This document shows, piece by piece, positions 51,492 through 60,986 of a stretch of 64,000 bases of DNA. Position 1 is the stretch's first letter. The number at the start of each line of letters is the position of its first letter. The notes beneath the pieces were generated by a model that did no database searches, was not told the origin of the DNA, and was given only the letters and a program-made list of their open reading frames with translations. This stretch comes from Lentimonas sp. CC4 (GTDB lineage Bacteria; Verrucomicrobiota; Verrucomicrobiia; Opitutales; Coraliomargaritaceae): the NCBI RefSeq assembly GCF_902728235.1, contig NZ_CACVBO010000001.1, forward strand, positions 2,194,001-2,258,000, written 5' to 3'. Made by a program: the position numbers and the translations under genes.

Positions 51492-52670
51492 CTACTTACC
51501 TGTCATCTGCTTGATGAACGCGACTTCTGCGTCGTCGAAGGCGGTGCCGTCGCTGCGGAAGATGTCGTGAAACCATTGCTTGGGCTCAGGGAGTGGTTCG
51601 CCTTCGGCAAGGACGGGATGCACCTCCCATGGGCGGCGGATGTCTTTGCCATCCTTACTCGACCAGGGCCATATTGTTGCGGACTTTCCGGAGACGAAGC
51701 CCCAGTTGATTGCACCGATGTTGTGCTTTTTGAGCACGGGTAGATCTTGTTGAAAAAGGCTGTTCGGGCGTGCCATATACTCAGTGCATAAGGCTGGGCG
51801 CCCGGATTCGGTGTATTGAGTGCAGAGGCGTTCGAGTTCATCGGGGCCGGCGTAGCAGTGGAAAGACTGTATGTCGGAATTCATCTGCGCGAGTGCGATG
51901 TTGCGCTCGCCGACGCTGCCTTCGGCTGTGGAGCAAATCGGCTGGCTTGGCGCTGCAGCGCGCGCCCATTGCCATGCGTGCAGGAGTAGCTTCGCGCTTT
52001 GATCGCCAAACCAGTCGCCTTCCTTCTGTGCGGCAAGTTCGAATTCGCGGCCTGGTTCGTTGTAGAGCTCCCACATGAGGACGCGTGGATCTTGGCTGAA
52101 GTGTTGGATGGTGTCTTGCACGTAACCTTTGAGGCGTGCGCAATCGGCAGCCGGAAGCGTTCCTTCATTGTAGGCCATCGCGACATCGCGGGCGGGGGAA
52201 TTCATCCATCCTGAATTGTGATAGCTATGAACAGGCGTGGGTTGCGTGCCGATCTCTGGGAAGGGGCGGTGGCAGTCATCAAAGAAGACAAAGATGACAC
52301 GGATGTTGTGGTGTTGGCAGATGCTAAGGAAGTGATCCATCCGATCATAAAGCCCGTTAGTGTCGTGTGCCCATACTAGGTCGTGTAAATAGACACGCAG
52401 TGTGTTGAAACCGATGTTTTCAGCCCAGCCGAGTTCCTTGTCGATTGTTGCAGGGGCGTAAGTTTCGGCCTGCCACATCTCAAGCTGGTTGATTGCGGTG
52501 GCGGGCAGGTAGTTGCAGCCGATGAGCCATGGCTGGCTGGCATACCACGCTTGGGCGTGTTCGAGCGACCAGCGGCCAGCGATTTCAACAGCTTCGATCT
52601 CGATGTCGTGGCTAGATTTGTGGGCGTCTGCGCTGACTGCGCCGAGTGTTGCGTTCTGTGTATTAGCCAT
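51492..52670 (-). CDS. clan GH-A glycoside hydrolase (GH5-like)
   Basis: 392-aa barrel enzyme. Acid/base Glu in MWELYNEPG (E205) and nucleophile Glu in ALCTEYMARP (E297); strand motifs FNTLRVYLHDLVW and RVIFVFFDDCHRPFPEIG are typical of clan GH-A. AINWGFVSGKSATIWPW lines the active site. No signal peptide, so it probably acts on imported oligosaccharides. Often such proteins are labelled beta-xylanase or GH5; substrate cannot be fixed. Only two bases separate it from the GH125 stop, so they are co-transcribed and probably coupled. Confidence 0.8.
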   Translation of the reverse strand: MANTQNATLGAVSADAHKSSHDIEIEAVEIAGRWSLEHAQAWYASQPWLIGCNYLPATAINQLEMWQAETYAPATIDKELGWAENIGFNTLRVYLHDLVWAHDTNGLYDRMDHFLSICQHHNIRVIFVFFDDCHRPFPEIGTQPTPVHSYHNSGWMNSPARDVAMAYNEGTLPAADCARLKGYVQDTIQHFSQDPRVLMWELYNEPGREFELAAQKEGDWFGDQSAKLLLHAWQWARAAAPSQPICSTAEGSVGERNIALAQMNSDIQSFHCYAGPDELERLCTQYTESGRPALCTEYMARPNSLFQQDLPVLKKHNIGAINWGFVSGKSATIWPWSSKDGKDIRRPWEVHPVLAEGEPLPEPKQWFHDIFRSDGTAFDDAEVAFIKQMTGK

Positions 52671-52672
52671 GG

Positions 52673-54019
52673 TTAGAAAGAGGTTTGTAATAGGTGTGGG
52701 CGTTCGGCATGTAGCTGCATGATGAGTTCGCCAAATAAGGTGTTAGTCCATGCGAACCATTTGCGCGTAAAGATACTCGGGTCGTCTTTGTGGAAGGACT
52801 CGTGCATAAAGCCAGTATGGTCGTGCGTGCTACGCAGCATCGCTAAGCAGTGTAGGATCTCATTATCGTCTTGGCTGGTAAGCGCGCGTAGAATGATCCC
52901 CATCGGCCAGATTTTTTCTTTGCCGGTATGTGGACTGCCTTGTCCTTCGGCGGCACTACCACGGAGGAAGTAGGGATTGTTCTCGCTGAGTAAGAAACGG
53001 CGGGTGTTTTGATAGATCGGATCCTTTCTTAAATCGGGGTCGAGGTATGCGAGCGACATGAGTGATGGAACATTGGCATCGTCCATAAATAAACGGTTAC
53101 CATAGCCGTCGACTTCATAGGCGTAGATTTTTCCAAAGTGCAAATGATCGACTATGCCATATTGAGTGACCGCAGCTTCGATTTCTGTGGCAAACACGGC
53201 GCACTCATTGGCGAAGTCATTGTCTTCTAAGTCGTAGCGATAGATGGAAGCGAGCTGCCTAAGTGAGAGTGCTGCAAATACATTGGAAGGTATCAAAAAC
53301 GGCAAGATTGTGGCATCATCAGATGGACGAAACATGGATGCGATGAGGCCGACGGGGCGCAGTGGATTTCCAGTGCCCTCGAAGACCGGGGCGTCAGTCA
53401 TGCGGTCTGAACTGCGGAGGAAGCGGTAGGGCGTGGTGCCGTCCTTGCGCTGTTCCGTGCGCAGGGTTGCCACGAGTAGGCGCATCGCTCGATCCCAATC
53501 GTCATCGAGCACGGTGGTGTTTCCAGTTAGATCGAGATATTCGTAAGCCAATCGCACAACATAGCAGAGTGAGTCGATTTCCCACTTACACTCGTGCACA
53601 CCGTTGACTGGAGAGGGCGAGTCGCTGGCCCATTTGCTTGGTTTTTGTTGGTCTTTGTAAAACGCGTTGGCATATGGGGATTTCAGGACGCACTGTGCTT
53701 GTCGGTTAACGAGACCTTTGACCATTGCGCAGGTCTTAGTATCATTTTGGATGAATGGCATGTAGGGCCAGACTTGAGCGGTCGAGTCGCGTAGCCACAT
53801 CGCATCAATATCGCCTGTGATTACGAAGGTGTCATCACGCCCTTCGGTGTGCGTATAGTCGACGGTGGTATCGAGCGTATTGGGAAAGCAATTACCAAAA
53901 AGCCATGCGAGCTCTGGATCGGTGATGTCGGACTGAACTCTTTGAACGGTTTGATCGACGAATGCGCAGCTGAAAGTTCGTTGGTCGGGAGCGGGACGTA
54001 GGCTGTTGAATGAGGTCAT
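52673..54019 (-). CDS. GH125 exo-alpha-1,6-mannosidase
   Basis: 448-aa metal-independent inverting mannosidase. TFVITGDIDAMWLRDSTAQV (residues 64-83) is the GH125 signature with the catalytic Asp region. HECKWEIDSLCYVVRLAYEY, MDDANVPSLMSLAYLD and GKEKIWPMGIILRAL are further conserved blocks. Typical length for the family, no signal peptide. Known members release terminal alpha-1,6-mannose from N-glycans and alpha-mannan. First gene of the minus-strand cluster; divergent from the acetylesterase across 93 bases. Confidence 0.93.
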   Translation of the reverse strand: MTSFNSLRPAPDQRTFSCAFVDQTVQRVQSDITDPELAWLFGNCFPNTLDTTVDYTHTEGRDDTFVITGDIDAMWLRDSTAQVWPYMPFIQNDTKTCAMVKGLVNRQAQCVLKSPYANAFYKDQQKPSKWASDSPSPVNGVHECKWEIDSLCYVVRLAYEYLDLTGNTTVLDDDWDRAMRLLVATLRTEQRKDGTTPYRFLRSSDRMTDAPVFEGTGNPLRPVGLIASMFRPSDDATILPFLIPSNVFAALSLRQLASIYRYDLEDNDFANECAVFATEIEAAVTQYGIVDHLHFGKIYAYEVDGYGNRLFMDDANVPSLMSLAYLDPDLRKDPIYQNTRRFLLSENNPYFLRGSAAEGQGSPHTGKEKIWPMGIILRALTSQDDNEILHCLAMLRSTHDHTGFMHESFHKDDPSIFTRKWFAWTNTLFGELIMQLHAERPHLLQTSF

Positions 54020-54112
54020 GGTATATGCGACATCGTATGATTAATAGATCGCTAATGACAGCGAACTCGTGTAAGCGTGTCGATTCTATTTTAACTGCTG
54101 TGTTGTCTTTTC

Positions 54113-55645
54113 ATGTATAATATGTCTATTTTTAGTTTTTTATGTTTCCTTTTAGTGGTTTGCGCGGTTGCGCGTGCAGAGGTGAGTCTGCCCCATATAT
54201 TTGGCGATCATATGGTGTTGCAACGCGATCAGGTGAATCTGGTCTGGGGAAAAGCGGATGCGTTGGAATCGATCATAGTGACGATCGCAGAACAGAGTCA
54301 TACGACTGTAGCAGATTTAGATGGTCGCTGGCGCGTGGAGTTGGAGCCATTGCTTGCTGGAGGGCCGTATGAATTAAAGGTGGCTGGTGAACATACTGCG
54401 AAAAATTATAAGGATGTTTTGGTGGGCGAGGTGTGGATTTGTTCTGGTCAGTCGAATATGAAATGGCCGCTGTCGCGTAGTAATCATGGTGAGCTCTATG
54501 CATTATCGGCAAATCAGCCCGAGCTGCGTTTGATAACAGTGCCGACTGTCGGCCGTGCGACCGCTCAGGATGATTTCGGGGGAGCATGGGCGGTTAGTTC
54601 GCCAGGTGTCGCAAGTGATTTCTCGGCAATTGGCTATTACTATGGCTTGCGCCTGCAGCAGACTTTAGGTGTGCCAGTCGGTTTGATTGATTGCTCGTGG
54701 GGTGGTTCGACTGCGGAGACATGGATTCCGCGCGATCGCTTAGAGGCGAGCGGTGATTATGCTGATTTGATCGAACGCGCTGAGGCAAAGGTATCTGCAT
54801 ATAGCGATGCAATACATGAGGAGCGCCTAGCGCAGCATCGGGCATGGGTGGCAGCAGGGCGTCCTGACCCGAAAGTTCCTTGGGTGAATGATCCGCGCAC
54901 AGGTAATCATCGGCCTGCGAATGCTTACAATGGCATGCTGCATCCTATCCAAGGCTATGGCATGCGTGGCGTTATTTGGTATCAGGGTGAGTCGAACAGT
55001 GGGCGTGGCTATCAATATCGTGACCTCTTTCCGCTGGTGATTCAGACTTGGCGTGATTTGTGGGGGCAAGGCGACTTTCCATTTTATTGGGTGCAGTTGG
55101 CTGACTTTAAAGAAGAGGTCACTATGCCGAGTGAGAGTTACTGGGCCGAACTGCGCGAGGCGCAGACGATGGCGCTTGCTTTGCCGAATACAGGGCAAGT
55201 GGTGATTATTGATCAGGGCGAGGGGAAGGATATACACCCGCGTAATAAGTTAACGGTGGCAAATCGTTTGGCACGCATCGCGTTGGCTAGGGACTATGAA
55301 TACGAGGTGGCCTATCAGAATCCACGCTATGCATCTATGCTGCCTGATGCTGAGGGGCTGATGGTGAGCTTTAAGAATACGAGCGTGGAAGGCCTGCGAG
55401 CATATGATACTCAGGAAGTTGCTGGGTTTACTATTGCTGGTGCGGATCGTGTGTTTGTGCCTGCTCATGCTACAGTGATCGGCACGCATCAGGTGAAGGT
55501 TTGGTCTGATCGTGTGACGGATCCCGTTGCGGTTCGTTATGCCTGGGCGGATAATCCAGTTGCTAATTTGCAGGATCGTAATGGGCTGCCAGTCACCCCA
55601 TTCCGCACAGATGACTGGCCCGGGGTATCAGTCGAGTCGCGTTAA
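54113..55645 (+). CDS. secreted sialate O-acetylesterase-like SGNH esterase
   Basis: 510-aa exported esterase that would remove O-acetyl groups from sugars. Signal peptide FSFLCFLLVVCAVARA. Catalytic Ser in GEVWICSGQSNMKW (S114), oxyanion Gly/Asn in GVIWYQGESN, and the Asp-His pair in KDIHPRNK. N-terminal LPHIFGDHMVLQRDQVNLVW is the family beta domain, and WGGSTAETWIPRD follows the Ser block. The name reflects sequence family; in this cluster an acetylated mannan or xylan is as likely a substrate as sialic acid. ATG 54113 or 54122 (MSIFSFL). Confidence 0.9.
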   Translation: MYNMSIFSFLCFLLVVCAVARAEVSLPHIFGDHMVLQRDQVNLVWGKADALESIIVTIAEQSHTTVADLDGRWRVELEPLLAGGPYELKVAGEHTAKNYKDVLVGEVWICSGQSNMKWPLSRSNHGELYALSANQPELRLITVPTVGRATAQDDFGGAWAVSSPGVASDFSAIGYYYGLRLQQTLGVPVGLIDCSWGGSTAETWIPRDRLEASGDYADLIERAEAKVSAYSDAIHEERLAQHRAWVAAGRPDPKVPWVNDPRTGNHRPANAYNGMLHPIQGYGMRGVIWYQGESNSGRGYQYRDLFPLVIQTWRDLWGQGDFPFYWVQLADFKEEVTMPSESYWAELREAQTMALALPNTGQVVIIDQGEGKDIHPRNKLTVANRLARIALARDYEYEVAYQNPRYASMLPDAEGLMVSFKNTSVEGLRAYDTQEVAGFTIAGADRVFVPAHATVIGTHQVKVWSDRVTDPVAVRYAWADNPVANLQDRNGLPVTPFRTDDWPGVSVESR

Positions 55646-55971
55646 ACCTAGATTCAGGAGTTAGAAGTTAGGAGTCAGAAGTTAGTCTTTGATTATGAAG
55701 CCTTTGTAGATTCTCCTATAGCCGCCCTCCGAGCGCAGCGACACTCAACCGAAGGGCGAAGCCATTTGGCGAGCGTCTAAGACGCCATAAAACACTGATG
55801 CTCAGCTTCTAACTCCTTCCTCCTAACTTGCTTCGCCATCTGCGGCAGACCTCCGTCTAACTACTCTTTTAAGGTTAAAGGCCTTTCTGCGTTGGGCCGG
55901 GCTTGCGCTTGCTCAACGTCGCCGCAATGCCAGGGGGCGTATTTTGGTAGGCGTGTTCGTTTGCACGCGCC
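55646..55971. repeat. family C repeat region, copy 3, with a terminal hairpin
   Basis: No gene. It begins CAGGAGTTAGAAGTTAGGAG and ends with the inverted words CTTCTAACTCCTTCCTCC, CTAACTACTCTTTT. GCTTCGCCATCTGCGGCAGA at 55829-55848 is the inverse of the word at 9.36-9.41 kb. At 55946-55976 GGTAGGCGTG pairs with CACGCGCCCTACC and reaches the stop of the next minus-strand gene, so it may act as its 3' hairpin. Confidence 0.6.
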
Positions 55972-58900
55972 CTACCTGGTGTGTGTGATTAGGCGCAGGC
56001 TCATGATTTCGAAGGCTTCAAAGGCGACGGATTCGGCGTTCACTGCTTCGTTGGTCTCGCCTGCGAGGTTGGTCTTTTCAATCGTCCATCCTTCAGCGAG
56101 TTTAAGTCGTGCGCTGCCTGAGCGGCCGAGTGTTTCGTGGAGGCGTAGTGTCCAGCTGCCGTCGGCGTTGGGCACAGACCAGTGTGGGATGAGTGAGTCG
56201 CCACCTTCGATGGCGAGGAGCCCGGCATGAGTGACGTCTGCGCTGCATGGGATTGCGGGCTGCAGTAGGCGCTCGGCGACGGCCGCGGGCTGCTGTGCGC
56301 GTGGTAAATCGGCATGGTAGTGTCCGATGCGCAGCTCAAAGCTGGATTTGCCGAGATCGATGAAGTGTGGTCGCTCAGTGTTGCGGCGTAGGCTCTTGGT
56401 GACGGGGCCGAGGTGTGTTTCTTCGCCGGTGTAGGCCACGGTATGTAGCAGGCTGACGCCGAGGTTGCCATGATCGCAAGAAAAGCCGTAGCAGGCATCG
56501 GTGATGACGGAGAGGCCTTGATGTTGACTATCGTCGGAGACGGTTGCCCAGCGGCTGCCGGGCACTTCCCATTGTGGATAGTCGATGATGGAGGTCTTGA
56601 TCTGTGGGCGTTGTGTGCTGCCGAAGGCGCTGCCGAAGCGTGCGTAGCGGCCTTGGTAATTGGTCGGGAACTGCAGCTTGAGCAGGCGGCGTTCGGCCTT
56701 GAAGTCCATGTCGATGCGCAGGTGCAGGTCGTGCGCTTCGGGGCTCAGTGTGTAGCAAATCGTGAAGCTGCCGAGCGCTTCGATGGTGCGCTCAAAGGTG
56801 AGGCTGGCGGTGCCGTTCTCATCGATCGTGGCGCTAATCGTCTGCGCTTCGTCGGCGTGGCCGGCCATGGTGCGGATCGGTGCTTCATCGATATCCCACG
56901 CAGGGAACTGCGGGTTGCGATCCACTGCGCTTTGTAGCTGTGCGAGCGGTTCGAGCATCTCTATGTTAGATCCATTGATTTGTAATGAGCTGATTTCGCC
57001 CTTACGATTGAACTGTGCTTGTAGTTGGTTGTTGCTGAGACTGAGTGTGTCGGCATCGGCCAGTGTGGCTGTTGCGGTCACACATGATAGCTGCGCGGGA
57101 TCACTCACGGAGAGTGGCGGCAGTGTGACTGTGTTGAGGCTGCCGTCAGTATCCGTAATAGTGATACGTTGCTCAATCGGCAGCGGGTTGAGCCAGTTGC
57201 TCGAGTCGCCTGTGAGTTCGGTGGCTGCGTTACTGCGGGCATCTTGGCTGATGGCACTCATCTCGTCGACAAAAGCATCGGTCACTTCAAAGACAGCTGC
57301 GCCGGTCACGCAGTCGTGGAATTGAGCAAAGCTGACGCGCTTCCATGGGGCGGTTGGCACGGGTGCACCGCCTTGTAGAACGCGCGTGGCTTCCCAAAGT
57401 TGCAAGCCAGTTTCGGCTTGGCGATAGGCGAGCTTGAGCTTCCGGTTTGTCGTAGCAACGCCGCGGTGTGCTTCGAGGTATAGTTCGCCCTTGTGGGCTT
57501 CGAGGTCGTCCTTTCGCGCGCCGAGGCGGTCGAAGAAATTGCTGAGTCGATCCCACTTGTTGGCAGGCAGACCATGGAGGTTTTCGGTGCGGCGGGCGTA
57601 TTCGCACATTTCCGCAGTGGGACCGCCGCCGCCGTCGCCGAAGCCAGTGGGCAGGAGCACTTCGGGGTGCACATGGGCATCCTGATGGCGGATCGCATTT
57701 TCGGTCAGCTCGCGCACATCGCCGTAGCCGTTGTAGCTTTGGATGTTTTCCGGAGCGATGTGGGTGATCAGTTCGTTGCCGTCGGGGCCTTGCCAGCGGA
57801 AGGAGGTGCGCTGGAAGGTATTAAAGCGGTTCCAAGTCGGCTTGTTGCCGAAGAAGTAGCGCAGGCCATGCTGCGCGGCGATGGAAGGTAAGCTGCCGGA
57901 GAGGCCAAAAGTGTCAGGAAGCCAGAGGATCTCGGAAGGAGCGCCGAGTTTGCTGCGGAACCAGTCTTGGCCGATGGCAAAGGCGCGTGAGAGTGCTTCG
58001 CCGCAGGGTATGTGTGTGTCGGACTCAACCCAGAGCGCGCCGAGGGCTTCCCAGCGACCTTCGGAGATGCGTTGTGCGACGCGTTCCGATAGCTCCGGCG
58101 CTGCCGCTTCGACCGCATCGTAGCTGGCAGGTTGCGAGTAGCCGAATTGTAATTCAGGGTAGCGCTCCATGAGGTAATCGACATTGGCAAACGAATGAAC
58201 CGCTTTTTCGATGCCGATGTGCTCAGGCCAGAGCCAGACGAGATCGATGTGGCAGTGGCCGGTGCGAATGGCTTGGAAGTGTTTGTCTGCGCCTTCGAAT
58301 GTTTGATAGATTGCGTCGAGTTGAGCCGATGCAGTTTCGAGATCGTCGCTATCGATGGTGTCGGCGACAGTGGCGAGACGGCCGAGTAAGATGCGGTCGA
58401 CTGCTTCGATATTGGTATAATCGGGGATGACGCCACTGTCTTTGTTGAAATTGGAATTGGGAGTTTCTTGCTTCGTGTAGCGGCAACGAATGCGGTCGTG
58501 CAGCACACGTAGGTCGTGGTAGAGCTTCCACGTGAGTGTGTCGCGCTGGCAGAGGGCAGGCGGCATGAAGCGACTGCCGTGACCGTCGAGTCCGCTGGCA
58601 TCTGGGTGCCAGATGGCGCTTTGCACGCAACGCGCTTGTATCCAAATTTCGGAGACAGTGGTTGGTAACTCGAAGTAGCGGTGTGCAGGGTCGAAGCCGA
58701 AGGCGACTTTACCATCAATCCATGCGATGGCTTCGGCCTGGTCAGGCCAATGGAGAAACAGGCCGCCGCTAGTGGCGGGCACTTCGAGGCGGAACCATGC
58801 TTGATCCCAGAGCTGCCCCCAGTTACGCGGGCCGGTCCATTCCTCGGAGGGCAAGGCGCGCGCTTCATCGAGTGAGATGCGTGCTTCGCCTTGATAGTGG

Positions 58901-59007
58901 CAATGCACCTTCGGGCGATGAGCGAGGCTGTAGAATTCGTTGTTAAGGCGCACCAATTGTTTGTGGATACGGTAAAAAACGTGAGAGGGGTGTGTGAGTG
59001 GATCCAT
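55972..59007 (-). CDS. GH38 alpha-mannosidase (long form)
   Basis: 1011-aa zinc-dependent alpha-mannosidase. An N-terminal beta domain (1-240) precedes the barrel. GHCHIDLVWLWPEH has the Zn ligands H253 and D255, and EILWLPDTFGLSGSLPSIAA the nucleophile D365. FAQFHDCVTGAAVFEVTDAF carries the second metal His. The C-terminal 400 residues form the beta-sandwich domain. It belongs to the long cytosolic type (as in Ams1-like enzymes) and differs from the 881-aa enzyme at 43028, so different linkages may be attacked. Divergent from the GntR regulator; a perfect inverted repeat lies between them. Confidence 0.93.
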   Translation of the reverse strand: MDPLTHPSHVFYRIHKQLVRLNNEFYSLAHRPKVHCHYQGEARISLDEARALPSEEWTGPRNWGQLWDQAWFRLEVPATSGGLFLHWPDQAEAIAWIDGKVAFGFDPAHRYFELPTTVSEIWIQARCVQSAIWHPDASGLDGHGSRFMPPALCQRDTLTWKLYHDLRVLHDRIRCRYTKQETPNSNFNKDSGVIPDYTNIEAVDRILLGRLATVADTIDSDDLETASAQLDAIYQTFEGADKHFQAIRTGHCHIDLVWLWPEHIGIEKAVHSFANVDYLMERYPELQFGYSQPASYDAVEAAAPELSERVAQRISEGRWEALGALWVESDTHIPCGEALSRAFAIGQDWFRSKLGAPSEILWLPDTFGLSGSLPSIAAQHGLRYFFGNKPTWNRFNTFQRTSFRWQGPDGNELITHIAPENIQSYNGYGDVRELTENAIRHQDAHVHPEVLLPTGFGDGGGGPTAEMCEYARRTENLHGLPANKWDRLSNFFDRLGARKDDLEAHKGELYLEAHRGVATTNRKLKLAYRQAETGLQLWEATRVLQGGAPVPTAPWKRVSFAQFHDCVTGAAVFEVTDAFVDEMSAISQDARSNAATELTGDSSNWLNPLPIEQRITITDTDGSLNTVTLPPLSVSDPAQLSCVTATATLADADTLSLSNNQLQAQFNRKGEISSLQINGSNIEMLEPLAQLQSAVDRNPQFPAWDIDEAPIRTMAGHADEAQTISATIDENGTASLTFERTIEALGSFTICYTLSPEAHDLHLRIDMDFKAERRLLKLQFPTNYQGRYARFGSAFGSTQRPQIKTSIIDYPQWEVPGSRWATVSDDSQHQGLSVITDACYGFSCDHGNLGVSLLHTVAYTGEETHLGPVTKSLRRNTERPHFIDLGKSSFELRIGHYHADLPRAQQPAAVAERLLQPAIPCSADVTHAGLLAIEGGDSLIPHWSVPNADGSWTLRLHETLGRSGSARLKLAEGWTIEKTNLAGETNEAVNAESVAFEAFEIMSLRLITHTR

Positions 59008-59215
59008 TGGAAAGTGTTTCTGGTCGGGGCGCTGGTCGCGTCTAGTGTTTACTCTTTAGAATAAAAAGTAGCAGTCGTATGTGTGACGCTTAGCGGTGTG
59101 TTTGCGTCGTATATGTAAATGTAGCGTAATTTTTGGGGTTATTACAATATAAAACACACATTTATGGATATGTATAATGCGATGCCTGTGGTGTGCGGTG
59201 GTGCGCGGGCGATTC

Positions 59216-59256
59216 GTCAAATTAAATGTATTACTATGCAATACATTTAATTTGAC
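59216..59256. promoter_or_regulatory. perfect 17-bp inverted repeat, probable operator
   Basis: Arms GTCAAATTAAATGTATT (59216-59232) and AATACATTTAATTTGAC (59240-59256) match at all 17 positions around the spacer ACTATGC. It lies in the 260-base divergent region between GH38 and the GntR regulator, 30 bases before the regulator's preferred start. Length and position fit a dimeric GntR operator controlling both genes. As RNA it would also fold into an A/U-rich hairpin. Confidence 0.75.
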
Positions 59257-59286
59257 TTCAGTGTTACGGTGTTCGAGCTTGGGCGT

Positions 59287-60357
59287 ATGGCTGTGAATCT
59301 ATATCAATCGATTTATCGGGAACTACTTCGCCAGATTTTGGATGGGCGTCTGCCAGTGGGGCAGGAGATTCCGACTGAGGCGGCTTTGATGCAGTTGTTT
59401 GATGCGAGTCGAGTGACGGTGCGTAAGGCATTGGATGCTTTAAAGCGTGAAGGTGTGCTTAGTTCGACCGCTGGGCGCGGGACGGTAGTGATGGAGCGTG
59501 CCGGTGGCTTTGGGTGCGATTTGGATATGGTGGTGATGGTCGCGCCAGTTACGGATCCTTTTTACTATGCATCGATGGTGGAGAAAATGGATGATCTCGT
59601 TGCGGAGCAATCAGCGGTCTTGTTGAGCAAGTATGACACGAAGGGGCACTTGCTTGAGGATTCAGATTTATATTTGAATTTGTTAGATCGCGGAGTGAGG
59701 CATGTTGTGTTGTGGCCGCATGTGCATCAGCAGGACTGGAGTTTACTTAATCGTATGCGCGCGGTTGGAATGAACATGGTTGTATTAGACCAGCCACATC
59801 CAACCGCTGCGGCGGATGTCGTGGCGTTGGACGCGGTGCAGGGGATGGATGCGTTTGTAAAGGCGATTGAGGCCGAGATCGGAGTGGGGCATTCGTATTT
59901 GATGTTGGGCCATGATACGGCGTTACCGAGTGCGCATGCGCGTCAGGATGCCTTCGAGCAGCGGCTTGGTGGGCTGGGTTCGGTGCAAGAGTTGCCGCGC
60001 TATGCTGATGATGCTGAGCGCGATGCGGCCGTGTTGGCGACGCTAAGGCAGCAACTGAAGGATGATTCGAAGTTGCGCGGGATTGTCTGCTCACATGGTG
60101 GTTTAGGGTTGGCGACTGCGCGTGCAGTGGAGCAACTCGGACGGACAGATGTGGTGGTCGCGAGTTATGACTATTTGCCAAGCATGGAAGGACATACGCT
60201 GTGGGCGTTGAGGCAGCCGTTTGAGGCGATGGCGCAGGCGGCGATGGAGAGTTTGCGCGCACAAAGCACCGAGCCATATCAGTGGCGCGCGCGTATGCAG
60301 CTGTTCCCAGGGGAGCTTGTCGGGTTGGGGCGGAAACTTGGAAAGCGGAAACGCTGA
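59287..60357 (+). CDS. GntR-type regulator with periplasmic-binding-like sensor (AraR layout)
   Basis: 356-aa regulator. N-terminal winged helix: LYQSIYRELLRQILDGRLPV, QEIPTEAALMQLFDASRVTV, RKALDALKREGVLSSTAGRG. The remainder is a LacI-like sugar-binding fold (LDMVVMVAPVTDPFYYASMV, VRHVVLWPHVH, GIVCSHGGLGLATARAVEQL). The same two-domain layout is found in AraR. It probably represses the divergent GH38 and its own operon (isomerase, ROK kinase). ATG 59287 (MAVNLYQS) is chosen; GTG at 59269 is in frame. Confidence 0.88.
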   Translation: MAVNLYQSIYRELLRQILDGRLPVGQEIPTEAALMQLFDASRVTVRKALDALKREGVLSSTAGRGTVVMERAGGFGCDLDMVVMVAPVTDPFYYASMVEKMDDLVAEQSAVLLSKYDTKGHLLEDSDLYLNLLDRGVRHVVLWPHVHQQDWSLLNRMRAVGMNMVVLDQPHPTAAADVVALDAVQGMDAFVKAIEAEIGVGHSYLMLGHDTALPSAHARQDAFEQRLGGLGSVQELPRYADDAERDAAVLATLRQQLKDDSKLRGIVCSHGGLGLATARAVEQLGRTDVVVASYDYLPSMEGHTLWALRQPFEAMAQAAMESLRAQSTEPYQWRARMQLFPGELVGLGRKLGKRKR

Positions 60358-60402
60358 AAAACGGAAACTTGGAAACACTGAAAACTGAAAAGCTAAAGTT
60401 TA
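60332..60402. repeat. GGAAAC/TGAAAA oligomer tract
   Basis: Short-period words GGAAACTTGGAAA, CGGAAACGCTGAAAA and CACTGAAAACTGAAAA run from the end of the regulator gene to the ribosome binding site of the next. It also encodes the C-terminal GRKLGKRKR of the regulator. Confidence 0.5.
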
Positions 60403-60416
60403 AACAGGAAGCACTT

Positions 60417-60986
60417 ATGACAAATCGATTAGAACAAAATACGGCGGAGGCGATTGAGCTGCTGCAACAAATGAACGCGTTCTCGACGCAAATTGAAACG
60501 GCGGCGGTTATCGTGGCCGAATCGTTGCGATTGGATGGTCGTATGCTGGCTTGCGGGAACGGCGGCAGCTCTTCGGAAGCAGGGCATCTGACGACAGAGC
60601 TAGTCGTTCGCTATAAGAAGGATCGCAAGGCTTACGGTGCGATTTGCTTAAACACGAATGGCGGGGATTTGACGGCGATCGGCAATGATTACAGCTTCGA
60701 GCAAGTGTTTGAGCGGCAAGTCGAGGCCTATGGGCGTAAGGGCGATTGCTTGATCGTGTTTACCTCCAGTGGGCAGTCGCAGAATATCCTGTTGGCACTG
60801 CGTCAGGCGAAAGCGCAGGGGATGAAGACGATCGCATTCCTCGGTAAGGATGGCGGTTTTTGTATGAATGAAGCGGACTGCACAATCTGCGTGCCGCATT
60901 TTGAGACGGCACGTGTGCAAGAGGCGCATCTGCTGCTGCTACATACATTGTGTGATCTGGTGGAGGCAGAGTTGGGTCATGCGTGA
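60417..60986 (+). CDS. gmhA: SIS-domain phosphoheptose isomerase-like protein (GmhA/DiaA type)
   Basis: 189-aa SIS protein. LACGNGGSSSEAGHLTTELV, AIGNDYSFEQVFERQVEAYG, VFTSSGQSQNILLALRQAKA and FETARVQEAHLLLLHTLCDL all match GmhA, which converts sedoheptulose-7-phosphate to heptose-7-phosphate. The family also includes other phosphosugar isomerases and DiaA. In this place, between a sugar regulator and a ROK kinase, it may isomerise another phosphosugar. ATG at 60417 with AGGAAG about nine bases upstream; an earlier in-frame start at 60282 would run through the oligomer tract. Overlaps the ROK gene by 8 nt. Confidence 0.82.
   Translation: MTNRLEQNTAEAIELLQQMNAFSTQIETAAVIVAESLRLDGRMLACGNGGSSSEAGHLTTELVVRYKKDRKAYGAICLNTNGGDLTAIGNDYSFEQVFERQVEAYGRKGDCLIVFTSSGQSQNILLALRQAKAQGMKTIAFLGKDGGFCMNEADCTICVPHFETARVQEAHLLLLHTLCDLVEAELGHA

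Noticed and set aside
57768-58868. 366-codon second frame within the long GH38 gene
   Set aside because: Composition (Ser, Pro, Ala, Lys) is that of a shifted frame and the GH38 frame is intact throughout.
59216-59256. Insertion sequence end
   Set aside because: Both arms face each other across seven bases with no transposase nearby; an operator fits better.
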